From the NCBI RefSeq assembly GCF_014641075.1, contig NZ_BMHP01000001.1, forward strand, positions 1,976,171 through 2,040,170: a stretch of DNA of 64,000 bases. The letters run 5' to 3'. Source of the stretch: Paenibacillus nasutitermitis (GTDB taxonomy: Bacteria; Bacillota; Bacilli; Paenibacillales; Paenibacillaceae). Positions 8,957 through 18,075 of this stretch are shown piece by piece (position 1 is the first letter of the stretch; every line of letters begins with the position of its first letter). Below the pieces are notes generated by a model that had not been told where the DNA came from, did not search any database, and was given only the letters and a program-made list of their open reading frames with translations. Both the position numbers and the translations under genes were made by a program.

Positions 8957-10301
8957 GAGCTTATATTTAAAGATTGTACTGCTCTTTTTCGCTGCAGTGG
9001 CGATCGGTCTCGGAAGCGCCATTCCGATAACCGTATATTTGTTTAAAGATCAAATCACGCAATCCATCCAGCACGATTATGCGGTTCGAGTCTGGTTAAT
9101 ATCGGATGCTTTTCCCCGGCTTGCACCATCCGAGCGCGACCTCTTTCTGAAACAGTTTTCCGAAAAGCAGAAGGTATCCCTGTGGTTATATGATCGGAAC
9201 GGGCTGCGCTACACATATGGCCAGACAAGCAAGTCCAGCCTTACTAGCGAGGATATCCGCCGCATTCAGAACGGTGCCGAAGTCGTGAGGCAATCATCTG
9301 TTCTGCCCCTGCCCACGAGCCTGTACATGGGTTTCCCTTTACAAGCAGCGGATGAGCAGTTGGCACTTGTGATCCATCCGGTAGGCTTTAATAATTCTCA
9401 ACTGTTTAAGATTTTGGGTGTTTTGATTTTGATTGCGATTGTGATCGCCAACACCAAGTTCATTCTCTTTACAAGCGTAGTGGTGAAGCCCTTAAAAGCA
9501 TTGTCGGCCGCAACCAGAAAAATTGCCAAAGGAGACTATAGCATTGATCTTCCGACGAAGAGCAAGGATGAATTGGGCGTCTTGTCGGCACAATTTCAAC
9601 AAATGGCCCACGATATGAGCCAAGTCGAAAAGATGCGCCAGGAGTTCGTTTCCAACGTGTCCCACGAACTTCAAACACCGCTTGCGTCCATTTCGGGTTT
9701 TGTTTCCATCCTGCAAACAAACGGTCTTGATGAAGCCGAGCAGCGGCGCTATCTGAGCATAATCCGGTACGAAAGCATGCGGCTGTCCCGGCTCAGCGAG
9801 AACATGCTCCGGCTGGCCACGATTGATTCGAACCATAATCCCTTCCATCCGTCACTTGTTCGGCTTGACAGGCAGCTGCGCAGTATTGTCTTAGCCGCGG
9901 AACCACAATGGGCAGATAAACGCTTAAATATTCACCTCGAGCTTCCAAAAACGGCGATTCATGCGGACGAAGACCTGCTGAGCCAGGTATGGCTCAATAT
10001 TTTCAGCAACAGCATCAAATTTACGCCGGAGGACGGTGATATCTCAATCGAGCTTCAATCCGGAACTGGCGAAATCGGCGTCGTTATTCGGGATACGGGA
10101 ATCGGCATTGCCGAAGAAGACCGCAAGCGTATCTTCGAACGATTCTATAAGGCTGATAAATCACACAACCGCGAAGCGGGGGGGAGCGGGCTGGGACTCG
10201 CGATCGTAAAGCGCGTGGTCGAATTGCACGGCGGCCGGGTCGAGATAGACAGCGCTGCAGAGAAAGGAACGGCGGTAACCGTTTTCCTTCCAGCCGTGTA
10301 A
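8949..10301 (+). CDS. HAMP-containing sensor histidine kinase
   Basis: 450 residues. TM1 ~9-30, extracytoplasmic region ~35-150, TM2 ~155-178, HAMP ~178-230 (PLKALSAATRKIAKGDY), HisKA with phospho-His239 in FVSNVSHELQTPLASISGF, HATPase with NIFSNSIKFTPEDG, DTGIGI and GGSGLGLAIVKRVVELHGG. It is the cognate partner of the overlapping regulator. Next to it are an esterase and an ABC pair, which may be targets, although each has its own ribosome-binding site and a terminator intervenes. The last ~49 codons are repeated, decayed, at 19797-19943. Confidence 0.95.
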   Translation: MIKSLYLKIVLLFFAAVAIGLGSAIPITVYLFKDQITQSIQHDYAVRVWLISDAFPRLAPSERDLFLKQFSEKQKVSLWLYDRNGLRYTYGQTSKSSLTSEDIRRIQNGAEVVRQSSVLPLPTSLYMGFPLQAADEQLALVIHPVGFNNSQLFKILGVLILIAIVIANTKFILFTSVVVKPLKALSAATRKIAKGDYSIDLPTKSKDELGVLSAQFQQMAHDMSQVEKMRQEFVSNVSHELQTPLASISGFVSILQTNGLDEAEQRRYLSIIRYESMRLSRLSENMLRLATIDSNHNPFHPSLVRLDRQLRSIVLAAEPQWADKRLNIHLELPKTAIHADEDLLSQVWLNIFSNSIKFTPEDGDISIELQSGTGEIGVVIRDTGIGIAEEDRKRIFERFYKADKSHNREAGGSGLGLAIVKRVVELHGGRVEIDSAAEKGTAVTVFLPAV

Positions 10302-10322
10302 ACCCGATCAACCAGCGAGCAA

Positions 10323-10352
10323 AAAGGTGAACGAACCGTTCACCTTTTTTTT
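10323..10352 (+). terminator. Rho-independent terminator after the two-component operon
   Basis: AAAGGTGAACG / CGTTCACCTTT stem followed by T residues. A diverged copy lies at about 19983-20010 in the duplicated segment. Confidence 0.9.
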
Positions 10353-10489
10353 ACATTTTATCCCATTTGCTTCATATTTCGTTCATAAAGGGTGCGTAGT
10401 ATCGGTTGTGGAAGGAGATTTAATTACACGGAAACTTACTGGAAATCGCCGGAACGTCACTATCATTTTAAGTAAAGGAGTTACCTTCT

Positions 10490-11980
10490 ATGAACGACGA
10501 ATCATGTATCGTACAAACTTCTCTTGGCACACTTCAGGGGATTCGAAGAAATGATGTCATCCAGTTTCGTGGTGTTCCCTATGCCAAAGCACCTGAGGGG
10601 GAATATCGCTTTTCGCTGGCACGCCCTGTATCTGCCTGGATCGGAACTCGGGATGCAAGCATTCATGGCTGTATTGCACCGCAACCGCCTTCCCCCTTAC
10701 GTCAAGCTATCGGAGAATCATCTGAACCGCCTCAAGGGGAAGATTGCTTATCGCTCACAATCTCAACTCCTGCTGTAGATCAGGAAAAACGCCCTGTTGT
10801 CGTTTGGTTACATGGAGGTCATTATATGACCGGTGCCGGGTCGCTGGACTGGTACGATGGAGCAGAACTTTCTAAGGATGGAAACATCGTTACCGTAGGC
10901 GTCAATTACCGGCTCGGCGCTTTTGGATTCTTGCATTATCCGGGGATTAGCAATGGACTAATGGGGATTTCCGATATCCTCGCAGCTCTAACATGGGTTC
11001 AAGATCATATTGCGCATTTTGGCGGCGACCCTGATCAGGTCACCGTCATGGGGCAATCCGCGGGAGCCCATGCCATTATGTGCCTATTGGCCATGGGAGA
11101 GGCACGAGGTCTTTTCCAAAGAGCTGTTCTACAGAGTGTGCCCGCAAGTCTTGCTCCATTATCAGAAGCAAAAGCATTGGAATATGGAAATCGGCTGCTG
11201 GATATCTTGAATGTTGATCAGAGTGATCCAAAAGAAATCACCGCACAATTGATTACCTTGCCAACTGCCCAGATCATACAAGCATCGGGAAAATTGGCTA
11301 AGGAAATTGAGCGTTTTGGTCAAATTACGCTCCCTTTTATGCCTGTTATTGATTCACTTTCTACGACGGACCATTTTATTGAAATGGCTGCAAAAGGTGC
11401 CGGCGAAGCAGGTATTGAACTCATTGCGGGTACCAATAGAGAGGAAGCAAATATTCTTTTAGGGAATCTGAAAGCCCTTGATCCCGCTTTGGTTCGTGAG
11501 CGTTTTGTTGCTTTGACCGGGAAAGAAGAAACAATCGAATTATACCGCCGGCGGCGGCCTGGTAGTACAATTATCGAACAGGTATCCGACTTGGTCACTG
11601 ACTATACATTCCTGTTCCCCGCTCTAAGATTAGCAGAAGCCGTTCATGAAGCCGGCTCACGTACGTGGTTATATCAGTTTGATTGGGCACCGTACGGATC
11701 TCCTTTTAAAGCCTGCCATGGCATAGAACTGCCGTTTGTATTCGGAAATTTCGAAGCATACAAGGATGTACCGATATTGAAAGGGGCTATTCCAGAGGTT
11801 GTTGCAGATTTAACAACCGCTGTTCGGCGCGCATGGTTAGGATTTATTCAAACTGGCAATCCCGGCGTATCCATCCCATGGCCAGTTTATGAGCCTGCTC
11901 AGAGACAAACCATGCGGTATGCTTCTGTTATTGGTACTGCAGGTGACTTAGCTGAAATAAATCGCGCCGGTGTACGTTAG
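10490..11980 (+). CDS. Type-B carboxylesterase/lipase family alpha/beta hydrolase
   Basis: 496 residues, the usual length for bacterial para-nitrobenzyl-type esterases. N-terminus shows the family signature FRGVPYAKAP and EDCLSLTI; oxyanion-hole loop VVWLHGGHYMTGAG; nucleophile elbow VMGQSAGAHAIM; acid and histidine region including FKACHGIELPFVFGNF near the C-terminus. No signal peptide, so a cytosolic esterase. Natural substrate is not visible. AAAGGAG stands ten bases before the ATG. The gene is followed by a long perfect palindrome. A copy of its first codons with an internal in-frame deletion lies at 20143. Confidence 0.93.
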   Translation: MNDESCIVQTSLGTLQGIRRNDVIQFRGVPYAKAPEGEYRFSLARPVSAWIGTRDASIHGCIAPQPPSPLRQAIGESSEPPQGEDCLSLTISTPAVDQEKRPVVVWLHGGHYMTGAGSLDWYDGAELSKDGNIVTVGVNYRLGAFGFLHYPGISNGLMGISDILAALTWVQDHIAHFGGDPDQVTVMGQSAGAHAIMCLLAMGEARGLFQRAVLQSVPASLAPLSEAKALEYGNRLLDILNVDQSDPKEITAQLITLPTAQIIQASGKLAKEIERFGQITLPFMPVIDSLSTTDHFIEMAAKGAGEAGIELIAGTNREEANILLGNLKALDPALVRERFVALTGKEETIELYRRRRPGSTIIEQVSDLVTDYTFLFPALRLAEAVHEAGSRTWLYQFDWAPYGSPFKACHGIELPFVFGNFEAYKDVPILKGAIPEVVADLTTAVRRAWLGFIQTGNPGVSIPWPVYEPAQRQTMRYASVIGTAGDLAEINRAGVR

Positions 11981-11989
11981 AGATGTGTC

Positions 11990-12031
11990 TAACATGTCAC
12001 TCGATTCATGAATCGAGTGACATGTTAATTT
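11990..12031 (+). terminator. 38-base perfect palindrome, probable terminator of the esterase gene
   Basis: Perfect self-complementary sequence from 11990 to 12027 (arms TAACATGTCACTCGATTC), then ATTTTGG. Nine bases after the stop codon. The T tract is short; being symmetrical it could also act as a protein-binding site. Confidence 0.65.
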
Positions 12032-12088
12032 TGGCCGCATGATTTCATCAAAATGTTCGAAAGAACAGCCTAAAAGGGAGGGAGAGCA

Positions 12089-13921
12089 ATGACAAATAAA
12101 ACAGGGATGGCCCGGCTTTTGGAAATCGCCGGGGAGAAGCGCGGACTAATACTGCTCTCCGGCCTGTTATCTTCGGTTAGCGCCGTTTGCATGCTGGTGC
12201 CTTACGCTTCCGTCTTTTTCATTTTGAAAGAGTTGCTTGAGCACGCAGCATCTCCGGCTTCAGCTGACGGCGCGAAAATGATCCGCTTGGGCGTTATCGC
12301 TTTAATCGGCCTGGCGGCGGGCCTTGCCACGATGTACGCGGGAGGAATGGTTTCCCATATCGCCGCTTTTCGTATTCTTTACGGTCTCAGGGTCAAGCTT
12401 GCCGGCCATATCGGCAAGCTTCCGCTTGGCTGGCTGAACGGCAAGTCGACGGGAGCTGTCAAGACAACGCTGGAACAAAACGTGGAGAAAGTGGAAACGT
12501 TCATTGCTCATCATTTGCCCGATCTCATCCATGCTGCTGTGACCACGGTTCTGATGATCGCCGTGATGTTTACGCTGAATGTTTGGTTGGCGCTTGCGTG
12601 CTTCGTACCGATTGTCCTCGCTTTTGCGGTTCAGATCGCACTGATCAGCGGACCGAAGACGAAAGAAAATCTCAAACTTTGCCATGATTCGCTGGAACAG
12701 ATGAATGCTTCTGCCGTCCAGTATGTGCGGGGGATGCCGGCCGTCAAGGTGTTCGGGCAAACCGTTCAGTCGTTTCGCCAGTTTTATCAGGACATGCTGC
12801 ATTACCGTGACTATGGCGTGAAATTAACGGATCAGTTTCAATACGGTTCCTTGATTTTCAAGGTGATTCTCGGCTCGCTTGCCGCATTTATTCTGCCTGT
12901 CGGCGTGTTTTTATTAAGCCGCGATCCGGGCAGCGTCGCCTTCGCCACCGTTCTGCTGTTTTTCCTGGTCATGGCGCCGGGTGTATCCACTCCGATGTTC
13001 AAAATCATGTTCCTGGCCGAAACGCTCAGAGATATTAATGAAGGCGCCCAGCGCATCGACCGCATACTGGCGGAAGGTGTTGTGCCGGAGCCTGAACATC
13101 CGAGGCGGCCGACTTCATTCGATGTTTCGTTCGAACATGTCTTTTTTTCGTATGAAACAGATTCTTCCGATCGCAATGTGCTTGCGGATATTTCCTTTAC
13201 CGCCCGCCAAGGGGAAGTGACGGCATTGGTCGGCCCGTCGGGAGCGGGCAAATCAACCGTGGCCAATCTGGTGCCTCGTTTCTGGAATGTGAGCACGGGA
13301 GCGATCCGCATCGGAGGTGTGGATATCCGCGAAATCGCGACCCCTGATCTGATGAACACCGTCGCATTCGTGTTTCAGGATTCGTTTTTGTTCTATGATA
13401 CCGTATACAACAATATTGCAGTCGGACGGCCGGACGCGCCGCCCGAAGATGTGTACGCCGCGGCGCAGGCGGCGCAGTGTCATACGTTTATTGAGGCCCT
13501 TCCGCTAGGGTATGACACGCAGATTGGAGAAGAAGGCGTCTATTTATCCGGCGGGGAAGAACAGCGGATTTCCGTGGCCAGAGCGATTCTGAAAAACGCT
13601 CCCGTCCTCGTGCTTGATGAAGCGACGGCTTTTGCCGATCCGGAGAATGAGCATGAGATGCAGCTGGCGTTGAAAGCGTTGATGAAAAATAAGACAGTTA
13701 TCGTCATCGCTCATCGCCTGTCCACTATTCAGGATGCGGAGCAAATTCTCGTAATGGAAAGAGGAGAAATCGTCGAGCGGGGAAGGCATGAAACCCTTCT
13801 CTCTGCTAACGGCTTATACGGAAGCATGTGGCGTTCTTATCGCCATGCGACACAATGGCATATGGGTAAAGGGGAGGCGGACGATGAACATCAACATGCT
13901 GCGCAACATCACAGCGGATAA
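12089..13921 (+). CDS. ABC transporter, fused permease/ATPase (YbtP/IrtA-like half)
   Basis: 610 residues: an exporter-fold six-TM domain (~1-320) and one ATPase domain with Walker A GPSGAGKST, Q-loop FVFQDSFLF, signature LSGGEEQR and Walker B VLVLDEATAFADPENE. The ATAFADPENE wording is typical of the YbtP/YbtQ and IrtA/IrtB group, exporter-fold proteins that import ferric siderophores; that subfamily call is inference. AGGGAGG precedes the ATG by seven bases. It overlaps the second half-transporter by 38 bases, so the two surely form a heterodimer. A truncated relic with a nonsense codon lies at 21835. Confidence 0.92.
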   Translation: MTNKTGMARLLEIAGEKRGLILLSGLLSSVSAVCMLVPYASVFFILKELLEHAASPASADGAKMIRLGVIALIGLAAGLATMYAGGMVSHIAAFRILYGLRVKLAGHIGKLPLGWLNGKSTGAVKTTLEQNVEKVETFIAHHLPDLIHAAVTTVLMIAVMFTLNVWLALACFVPIVLAFAVQIALISGPKTKENLKLCHDSLEQMNASAVQYVRGMPAVKVFGQTVQSFRQFYQDMLHYRDYGVKLTDQFQYGSLIFKVILGSLAAFILPVGVFLLSRDPGSVAFATVLLFFLVMAPGVSTPMFKIMFLAETLRDINEGAQRIDRILAEGVVPEPEHPRRPTSFDVSFEHVFFSYETDSSDRNVLADISFTARQGEVTALVGPSGAGKSTVANLVPRFWNVSTGAIRIGGVDIREIATPDLMNTVAFVFQDSFLFYDTVYNNIAVGRPDAPPEDVYAAAQAAQCHTFIEALPLGYDTQIGEEGVYLSGGEEQRISVARAILKNAPVLVLDEATAFADPENEHEMQLALKALMKNKTVIVIAHRLSTIQDAEQILVMERGEIVERGRHETLLSANGLYGSMWRSYRHATQWHMGKGEADDEHQHAAQHHSG

Positions 13922-15626
13922 TCCGCGCTCGCTGATCAAACCTGCTTTTTTCACAACCGTTGCCAATCTGGCAGGCGTAATCCCTTTTGTGCTGTTGGTG
14001 GAAGCGGCGAGATTGATCTTTAATCCATTTGTCTATCCCGAGATGGCGCTTGATATGACGCGGCTCTGGTGGGTATGCGGCGCTCTGGCGGCTTCGCTTG
14101 TTCTCTTGTTCGCCTGTGAAATTCCCGCCTATCGCGCCCAATACCGCGACGCATACAGTGCAGCGGCGGTCGGACGGTCAAAGCTGGCCGAGCATTTGCG
14201 CAAGCTTTCGCTAGGATACCTGAACAAGCGGGATCCGGGCGATCTGGCAAATATGATGGTGGGTGATTTTGCGATGCTTGAACATGGCATCTCCCATTTG
14301 GTTCCGCAGATGATCGGCGCCGCCGTCATGCCGGTTGTGGCCTTGATTGGCCTGTCTTTTCTCGACTGGCGTCTGACGCTTTCCCTGTTCGCGGTGCTGC
14401 CGGTGGCCATCCTGCTGGTGCTCTTGACGTCGGGTATCCAGCGTAAACTCGGCTCGCAGCATATGCGGGCCAAGATAGATGCCGGCAACCGGCTGCAAGA
14501 ATATTTGAACGGAATCCGTGTAATCAAAGCGTATAACTTGACCGGAGAACGTTTTGTCCGGCTTGAAGGGTCATTCAGGGAATTGATGCGACAGAGTATC
14601 CGTCTCGAAGGAATGTTGGGGCCGATTGTACTGAGTGCGGTTGCCTGTGTTCGTGCCGGTCTTACCCTGATGATCATGGCTGGCGTTCAACTGCTGCTCG
14701 GCGGAAGCCTGGATGTTATCACATTCGTGGCGTTCCTGATCATCGGAACCCGAATATTCGATCCGCTGACGACAGCTCTCGCCGGTTATGCGGAGTTTCG
14801 TTATCTCGAGCAAGCGGGCGAACGCATCGTGCAGCTTTTGAGGGAACCGGTCATGCAAGGGGAGCGGCAGCCCCCTGCAGATCATGATATCGAATTGAAA
14901 CAGGTTACATTCGGCTATCAGGATCAACCGGTTCTGAGAGACGTGAGCGTAAGCATGCCGGCTGGTTCATTCACCGCATTAGTCGGCCCTTCGGGCAGCG
15001 GCAAAAGCACCATTCTTCGGCTCATTGCCCGGTTTTATGACCCGGAGAATGGGGTGGTGACGATGGGCGGGGAGGATGTTCATGCCATGGACCCGGAAGC
15101 GCTGCTGCACAAAGTATCTATGGTATTTCAGGATGTGTACCTTTTTCAGGATACGATTGAAGGCAATATCCGGTTCGGACGAAGCGGCGCAACGCGCGAG
15201 GAAATCGAGGAAGCGGCGCGCCTTGCTTGTTGTCACGATTTTATCATGAAGCTTCCAAATGGTTACGACACGATGGTAGGCGAAGGCGGAAGCACATTGT
15301 CAGGCGGTGAAAAACAGCGAATTTCCATTGCCAGGGCGATGCTGAAAAATGCGCCGATCATTCTGCTTGATGAAGCAACCGCTTCTCTCGATCCTGTGAA
15401 CGAAACTCAGTTTCAGAAAGCGATTGACCGGCTTGTTCGAGGCCGAACTGTCATTGTTGTCGCTCACCGGCTCAAGACCGTGCGGCATGCCGACCGGATT
15501 GTTGTACTGGATCATGGGCGGATCGTGGAGCAAGGCCGCCATGACGAATTACTCTCATCTGACGGCTTGTATGCCAGGCTGTGGAGACGGCAGCATGATG
15601 AAGGCGAGTGGCCGATGACTCCATAA
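13884..15626 (+). CDS. ABC transporter, fused permease/ATPase (YbtQ/IrtB-like half)
   Basis: 580 residues from the ATG at 13884 (GGGGAGG six bases upstream); an earlier in-frame ATG at 13788 lies deep in the preceding gene and is rejected. Six-TM exporter fold (~15-300), then Walker A GPSGSGKST, Q-loop MVFQDVYLFQD, signature LSGGEKQR, Walker B IILLDEATASLDP and H-loop VVAHRLKT, all canonical. Partner of the preceding gene. Substrate could be a ferric siderophore, a peptide or a drug; no siderophore synthesis genes are in the window. Confidence 0.92.
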   Translation: MNINMLRNITADNPRSLIKPAFFTTVANLAGVIPFVLLVEAARLIFNPFVYPEMALDMTRLWWVCGALAASLVLLFACEIPAYRAQYRDAYSAAAVGRSKLAEHLRKLSLGYLNKRDPGDLANMMVGDFAMLEHGISHLVPQMIGAAVMPVVALIGLSFLDWRLTLSLFAVLPVAILLVLLTSGIQRKLGSQHMRAKIDAGNRLQEYLNGIRVIKAYNLTGERFVRLEGSFRELMRQSIRLEGMLGPIVLSAVACVRAGLTLMIMAGVQLLLGGSLDVITFVAFLIIGTRIFDPLTTALAGYAEFRYLEQAGERIVQLLREPVMQGERQPPADHDIELKQVTFGYQDQPVLRDVSVSMPAGSFTALVGPSGSGKSTILRLIARFYDPENGVVTMGGEDVHAMDPEALLHKVSMVFQDVYLFQDTIEGNIRFGRSGATREEIEEAARLACCHDFIMKLPNGYDTMVGEGGSTLSGGEKQRISIARAMLKNAPIILLDEATASLDPVNETQFQKAIDRLVRGRTVIVVAHRLKTVRHADRIVVLDHGRIVEQGRHDELLSSDGLYARLWRRQHDEGEWPMTP

Positions 15627-15811
15627 TTTTTATCCAGTGGAAGGCTGACCGGAGAAAATAAAGTATTTGAAAAATAAAGTATTAGACTGACGAGTTTCAA
15701 GACAAGACACCTTCAATAGCAACATTATCTGTCATGTTATAGATATCTAAAGGTGGTAAATAATTCAGAATTCTTATATATTGTTTTTGGAATGAAATTA
15801 TTTGTAGATCC
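15627..15811 (+). other. AT-rich gap before the phosphotransferase leader
   Basis: No gene-like frame with a ribosome-binding site. Contains a short direct repeat (AAAATAAAGTATT twice near 15655-15682). A TTGTTT at 15781 could be a weak -35 for the leader transcript, but no good -10 accompanies it. Confidence 0.4.
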
Positions 15812-15853
15812 ATGATCACATTTTTCTCTCTCGAATTTCAGAAAAAAGACTAA
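15812..15853 (+). CDS. Possible 13-codon leader peptide upstream of the StrA-like gene
   Basis: ATG to TAA encodes MITFFSLEFQKKD. It ends 11 bases before a large hairpin whose 3' arm lies just ahead of the resistance gene's ribosome-binding site. This is the usual layout of translational or transcriptional attenuation of antibiotic-resistance genes in Gram-positives. No strong ribosome-binding site precedes it, so it may be chance. Confidence 0.3.
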   Translation: MITFFSLEFQKKD

Positions 15854-15864
15854 ATACAATACGA

Positions 15865-15947
15865 CAGCCGCGTACGGCTTTGGGACGATTTTAAATGAGT
15901 CGCTCGGCCAAAGCGCATATCTTAAGCCGTGGCGGCTGCACAGGAGG
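15865..15947 (+). promoter_or_regulatory. Large leader hairpin ending at the StrA-like ribosome-binding site
   Basis: Arms at 15865-15880 and 15924-15938 (CAGCCGC-ACGGCTT paired with AAGCCGT-GCGGCTG), with inner TTTGG/CCAAA pairing. AGGAGG at 15942-15947 begins four bases after the stem. There is no T tract, so translational control is more likely than termination. Confidence 0.45.
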
Positions 15948-15953
15948 AGCGAT

Positions 15954-16754
15954 TTGAACATGCTACACCCATTACTCAAGAGGTCTCACGAGTGGGAACC
16001 CGTACCGTTCGGAGAATCTGGTGATTTCGTCTACCGTCGTAATGACAATCTTGCTTACGCGAAGATTACGCCACCTGCGGGTGTCGCTGACCTAGCTGGT
16101 GAACGTGATCGCCTTCTTTGGCTCAGGGGCCGAAGCGTCGCTTGCCCGGAGGTAGTGGAATGGAACGAGGGGGAGGAAGGGGCTTGTTTGGTGATGACAG
16201 CGATCCCTGGAGTCTCCGCTGCAAATCTGTCGGGAGCCGATCTGCTCGATGCATGGCCGTCTATGGTACAGCAGCTTGCTATTCTTCACAGGTTGTCGGT
16301 TGATCAGTGCCCTTTTGAGCGTAGCTTGTCGCAGATGTTCGGACGCGCCGTAGATGTGGTGTCGCGCGGTGCCGTCAATAGCGAATTCTTGCCCGACGAG
16401 GATAAATACACACCACAAGACGAACTTCTGGCGCGTGTAAAAAGAGAACTTCCGGTTCGGCTAGATCAAGAACGCACTGATCTGGTAGTCTGCCACGGTG
16501 ATCCTTGCATACCCAACTTCATGATTGACCCTGATAGCCTTCAATGCACTGGCTTGATCGACATGGGACGGCTCGGGACAGCGGATCGCTATGCAGACTT
16601 AGCGCTGATGGTTGCCAATGCAGGGGAGAGTTGGACAGAGCCAGAAGAGGCCGATCGCGCGTTCGCTGTCCTCTTCAAGATTTTAGAGATCAACACTCCA
16701 GATCACGAACGCCTAGATTTTTATCTTCGACTGGATCCATTGACCTGGGGCTAA
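15954..16754 (+). CDS. Aminoglycoside 3''-phosphotransferase, StrA-like (streptomycin kinase)
   Basis: 266 residues, the length of APH(3'')-Ib (267). The sequence is recognisably close to StrA throughout: ESGDFVYRR, LAGERDRLLWLRGRSVACPE, GVSAANLSGADLL, SVDQCPFERSLSQMFGRAVD, then the catalytic loop VVCHGDPCIPNF and metal-binding IDMGRLGTADRYADLAL, ending FYLRLDPLTWG. It would phosphorylate streptomycin at the 3'' hydroxyl using ATP. The TTG at 15954 is seven bases after AGGAGG and is preferred; an ATG at 15960 is the alternative. StrB is not adjacent, unlike in the strAB transposons, so this looks like an intrinsic chromosomal relative. Confidence 0.93.
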   Translation: MNMLHPLLKRSHEWEPVPFGESGDFVYRRNDNLAYAKITPPAGVADLAGERDRLLWLRGRSVACPEVVEWNEGEEGACLVMTAIPGVSAANLSGADLLDAWPSMVQQLAILHRLSVDQCPFERSLSQMFGRAVDVVSRGAVNSEFLPDEDKYTPQDELLARVKRELPVRLDQERTDLVVCHGDPCIPNFMIDPDSLQCTGLIDMGRLGTADRYADLALMVANAGESWTEPEEADRAFAVLFKILEINTPDHERLDFYLRLDPLTWG

Positions 16755-16819
16755 TCTCTCTGAATGGCTGTAAGATATTGAGAATCTTTATATTCATTTC
16801 TTTAAGGAGGATTATTACT

Positions 16820-17203
16820 TTGATTAGTTCGGAAACCAAGGAAGTCATTGATAACTATATTGAAGCCTATAATTCGTTTGATATCCCGGGAATGATTAAA
16901 CACTTACATAAGGATATACGGTTCAGAAATGTTTCAAATGGTGAAATTGATATGGAGACAAATGGTATCCGAGAGTTTAGACAGCTCGCGGAAAAGTCCG
17001 CCAAGATGTTCTCTAGTCGTCGTCAGACAATAATAAATTGTAATGCAATAGATGACAAAATAGAAGTAATCATTGACTATGAAGGGATACTTGCCATTGA
17101 TTTCCCGAACGGATTAAAAACAGGAGACAAGATGCAACTGAAAGGGAAATCAGTATTTAAAATTGAAGAAGGAAAAATATCACTAATTGAAGATTACAGT
17201 TGA
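16820..17203 (+). CDS. NTF2-like / SnoaL-type small protein
   Basis: 127 residues starting at TTG 16820, nine bases after AAGGAGG. The frame is open further upstream, but that part overlaps the phosphotransferase in another phase and is not coding. ETKEVIDNYIEAYNSFDIPGM, then HLHKDIRFRNVSNG and a C-terminal KGKSVFKIEEGKISLIEDYS are typical of the NTF2-like superfamily: one helix hairpin followed by a curved sheet. These proteins can be small enzymes or ligand binders; no active site is recognised. The gene is clearly more AT-rich than its neighbours, suggesting separate acquisition. Confidence 0.72.
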   Translation: MISSETKEVIDNYIEAYNSFDIPGMIKHLHKDIRFRNVSNGEIDMETNGIREFRQLAEKSAKMFSSRRQTIINCNAIDDKIEVIIDYEGILAIDFPNGLKTGDKMQLKGKSVFKIEEGKISLIEDYS

Positions 17204-17205
17204 TT

Positions 17206-17252
17206 AGAGGGCTGCGACAGGCAGTAGATGGGTGCCCTGTTGCGGCCCTCTT
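17206..17252 (+). terminator. Long-stem terminator between convergent genes
   Basis: AGAGGGC-GCGACAGG paired with CCTGTTGCGGCCCTCT, followed by TTTGTGTTTT. A diverged copy of this same hairpin occurs at 22085-22130, which ties that region to this one. Confidence 0.8.
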
Positions 17253-17346
17253 TGTGTTTTCCATTAAACGGTGTGCAAACGGGGAGTCGGGGAATTCAGT
17301 GGCAAGAAGCACGGAGCCAGCTTTTAGAGTGGCGATCGGGTCGTGT

Positions 17347-17979
17347 TCAGCTCTTGGAACGTTGGCGTTTGCGGAAAGCCGCGACGCTTTCACGATGTGC
17401 GCATGCCTCGGAACAATAACGCTTGGATTTATTCTTGGATGTATCGATAAAGGCTTTCTGGCAGGAAGCAGAGGCACAAATTCCGAATCTCTCCGTTCCA
17501 TACTCAATCAATACAAAAGCAAGCCCCATTACAGTCGTAGTAGCCAACCAATAAGCGCACCCATCCTCCTCCGATTCGAAATGCAGATGATAGGGCCCAT
17601 GGTGCCAGCTTATTCTTGGCGTCGCCCCGCTGATGCGCAGCTGCTCATTCAGGAGCGCCGCTGTATCCTGTGCCTTCTGTTCTCTTGCCAGCTCGAACAC
17701 CGTGCGCAAAGATTTTCTGAGAGAGATGACGATCTCAACATCCTCTGGACGAACAGGCCACGATTGAACGGTTTTCCGATGAACCGCGATAACGGCATCC
17801 CCATCAAAATCTCTATTCTTATCCGAAGCCAAATCCATGACAAACTTCTCGCTCTCTGCGAGAAATTGCCTCAATTCTTCAGGCGTCGATAATCGATCCG
17901 TATTCGTGACGGGGCAGAGCGTATTAATGAGTTCAACCGCAAGATGTACGGATAACGACTCGTAATAGGTAAAATTCAT
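17347..17979 (-). CDS. ABATE-domain CGNR-type zinc-finger protein
   Basis: About 210 residues. The N-terminal part (LAVELINTLCPV, LRQFLAE, VIVSLRKSLRTVFELAR-like spacing) matches the ABATE domain; the C-terminus FGICASASCQKAFIDTSKNKSK-type and RYCSEACAHRESVAAFRKR is the CGNR zinc finger with its paired cysteines, the motif itself varied to SEACAHR. The family is thought to act in transcription control. It is divergent from the DHA2 pump at 18076 with about 95 bases between, so it could regulate that pump. ATG at 17979 has GGTGGTGA upstream; an in-frame ATG at 17997 is possible. Confidence 0.78.
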   Translation of the reverse strand: MNFTYYESLSVHLAVELINTLCPVTNTDRLSTPEELRQFLAESEKFVMDLASDKNRDFDGDAVIAVHRKTVQSWPVRPEDVEIVISLRKSLRTVFELAREQKAQDTAALLNEQLRISGATPRISWHHGPYHLHFESEEDGCAYWLATTTVMGLAFVLIEYGTERFGICASASCQKAFIDTSKNKSKRYCSEACAHRESVAAFRKRQRSKS

Positions 17980-18075
17980 TTTACATGTCACCACCATCTT
18001 TTTATAATCGATACAGTCAATTTCATTTTAGCATGTTACATATCGGATTAAAAGCAGAGAGGAAGAGGAATAGCT

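Noticed and set aside
12302..15542. Antisense frames across the two ABC genes
   Set aside because: Mirror images of strongly conserved coding sequence; no recognisable domain.
16544..16819. N-terminal extension of the NTF2-like protein
   Set aside because: It overlaps the phosphotransferase in another phase, and a perfect AAGGAGG with a TTG start lies at 16804-16822.
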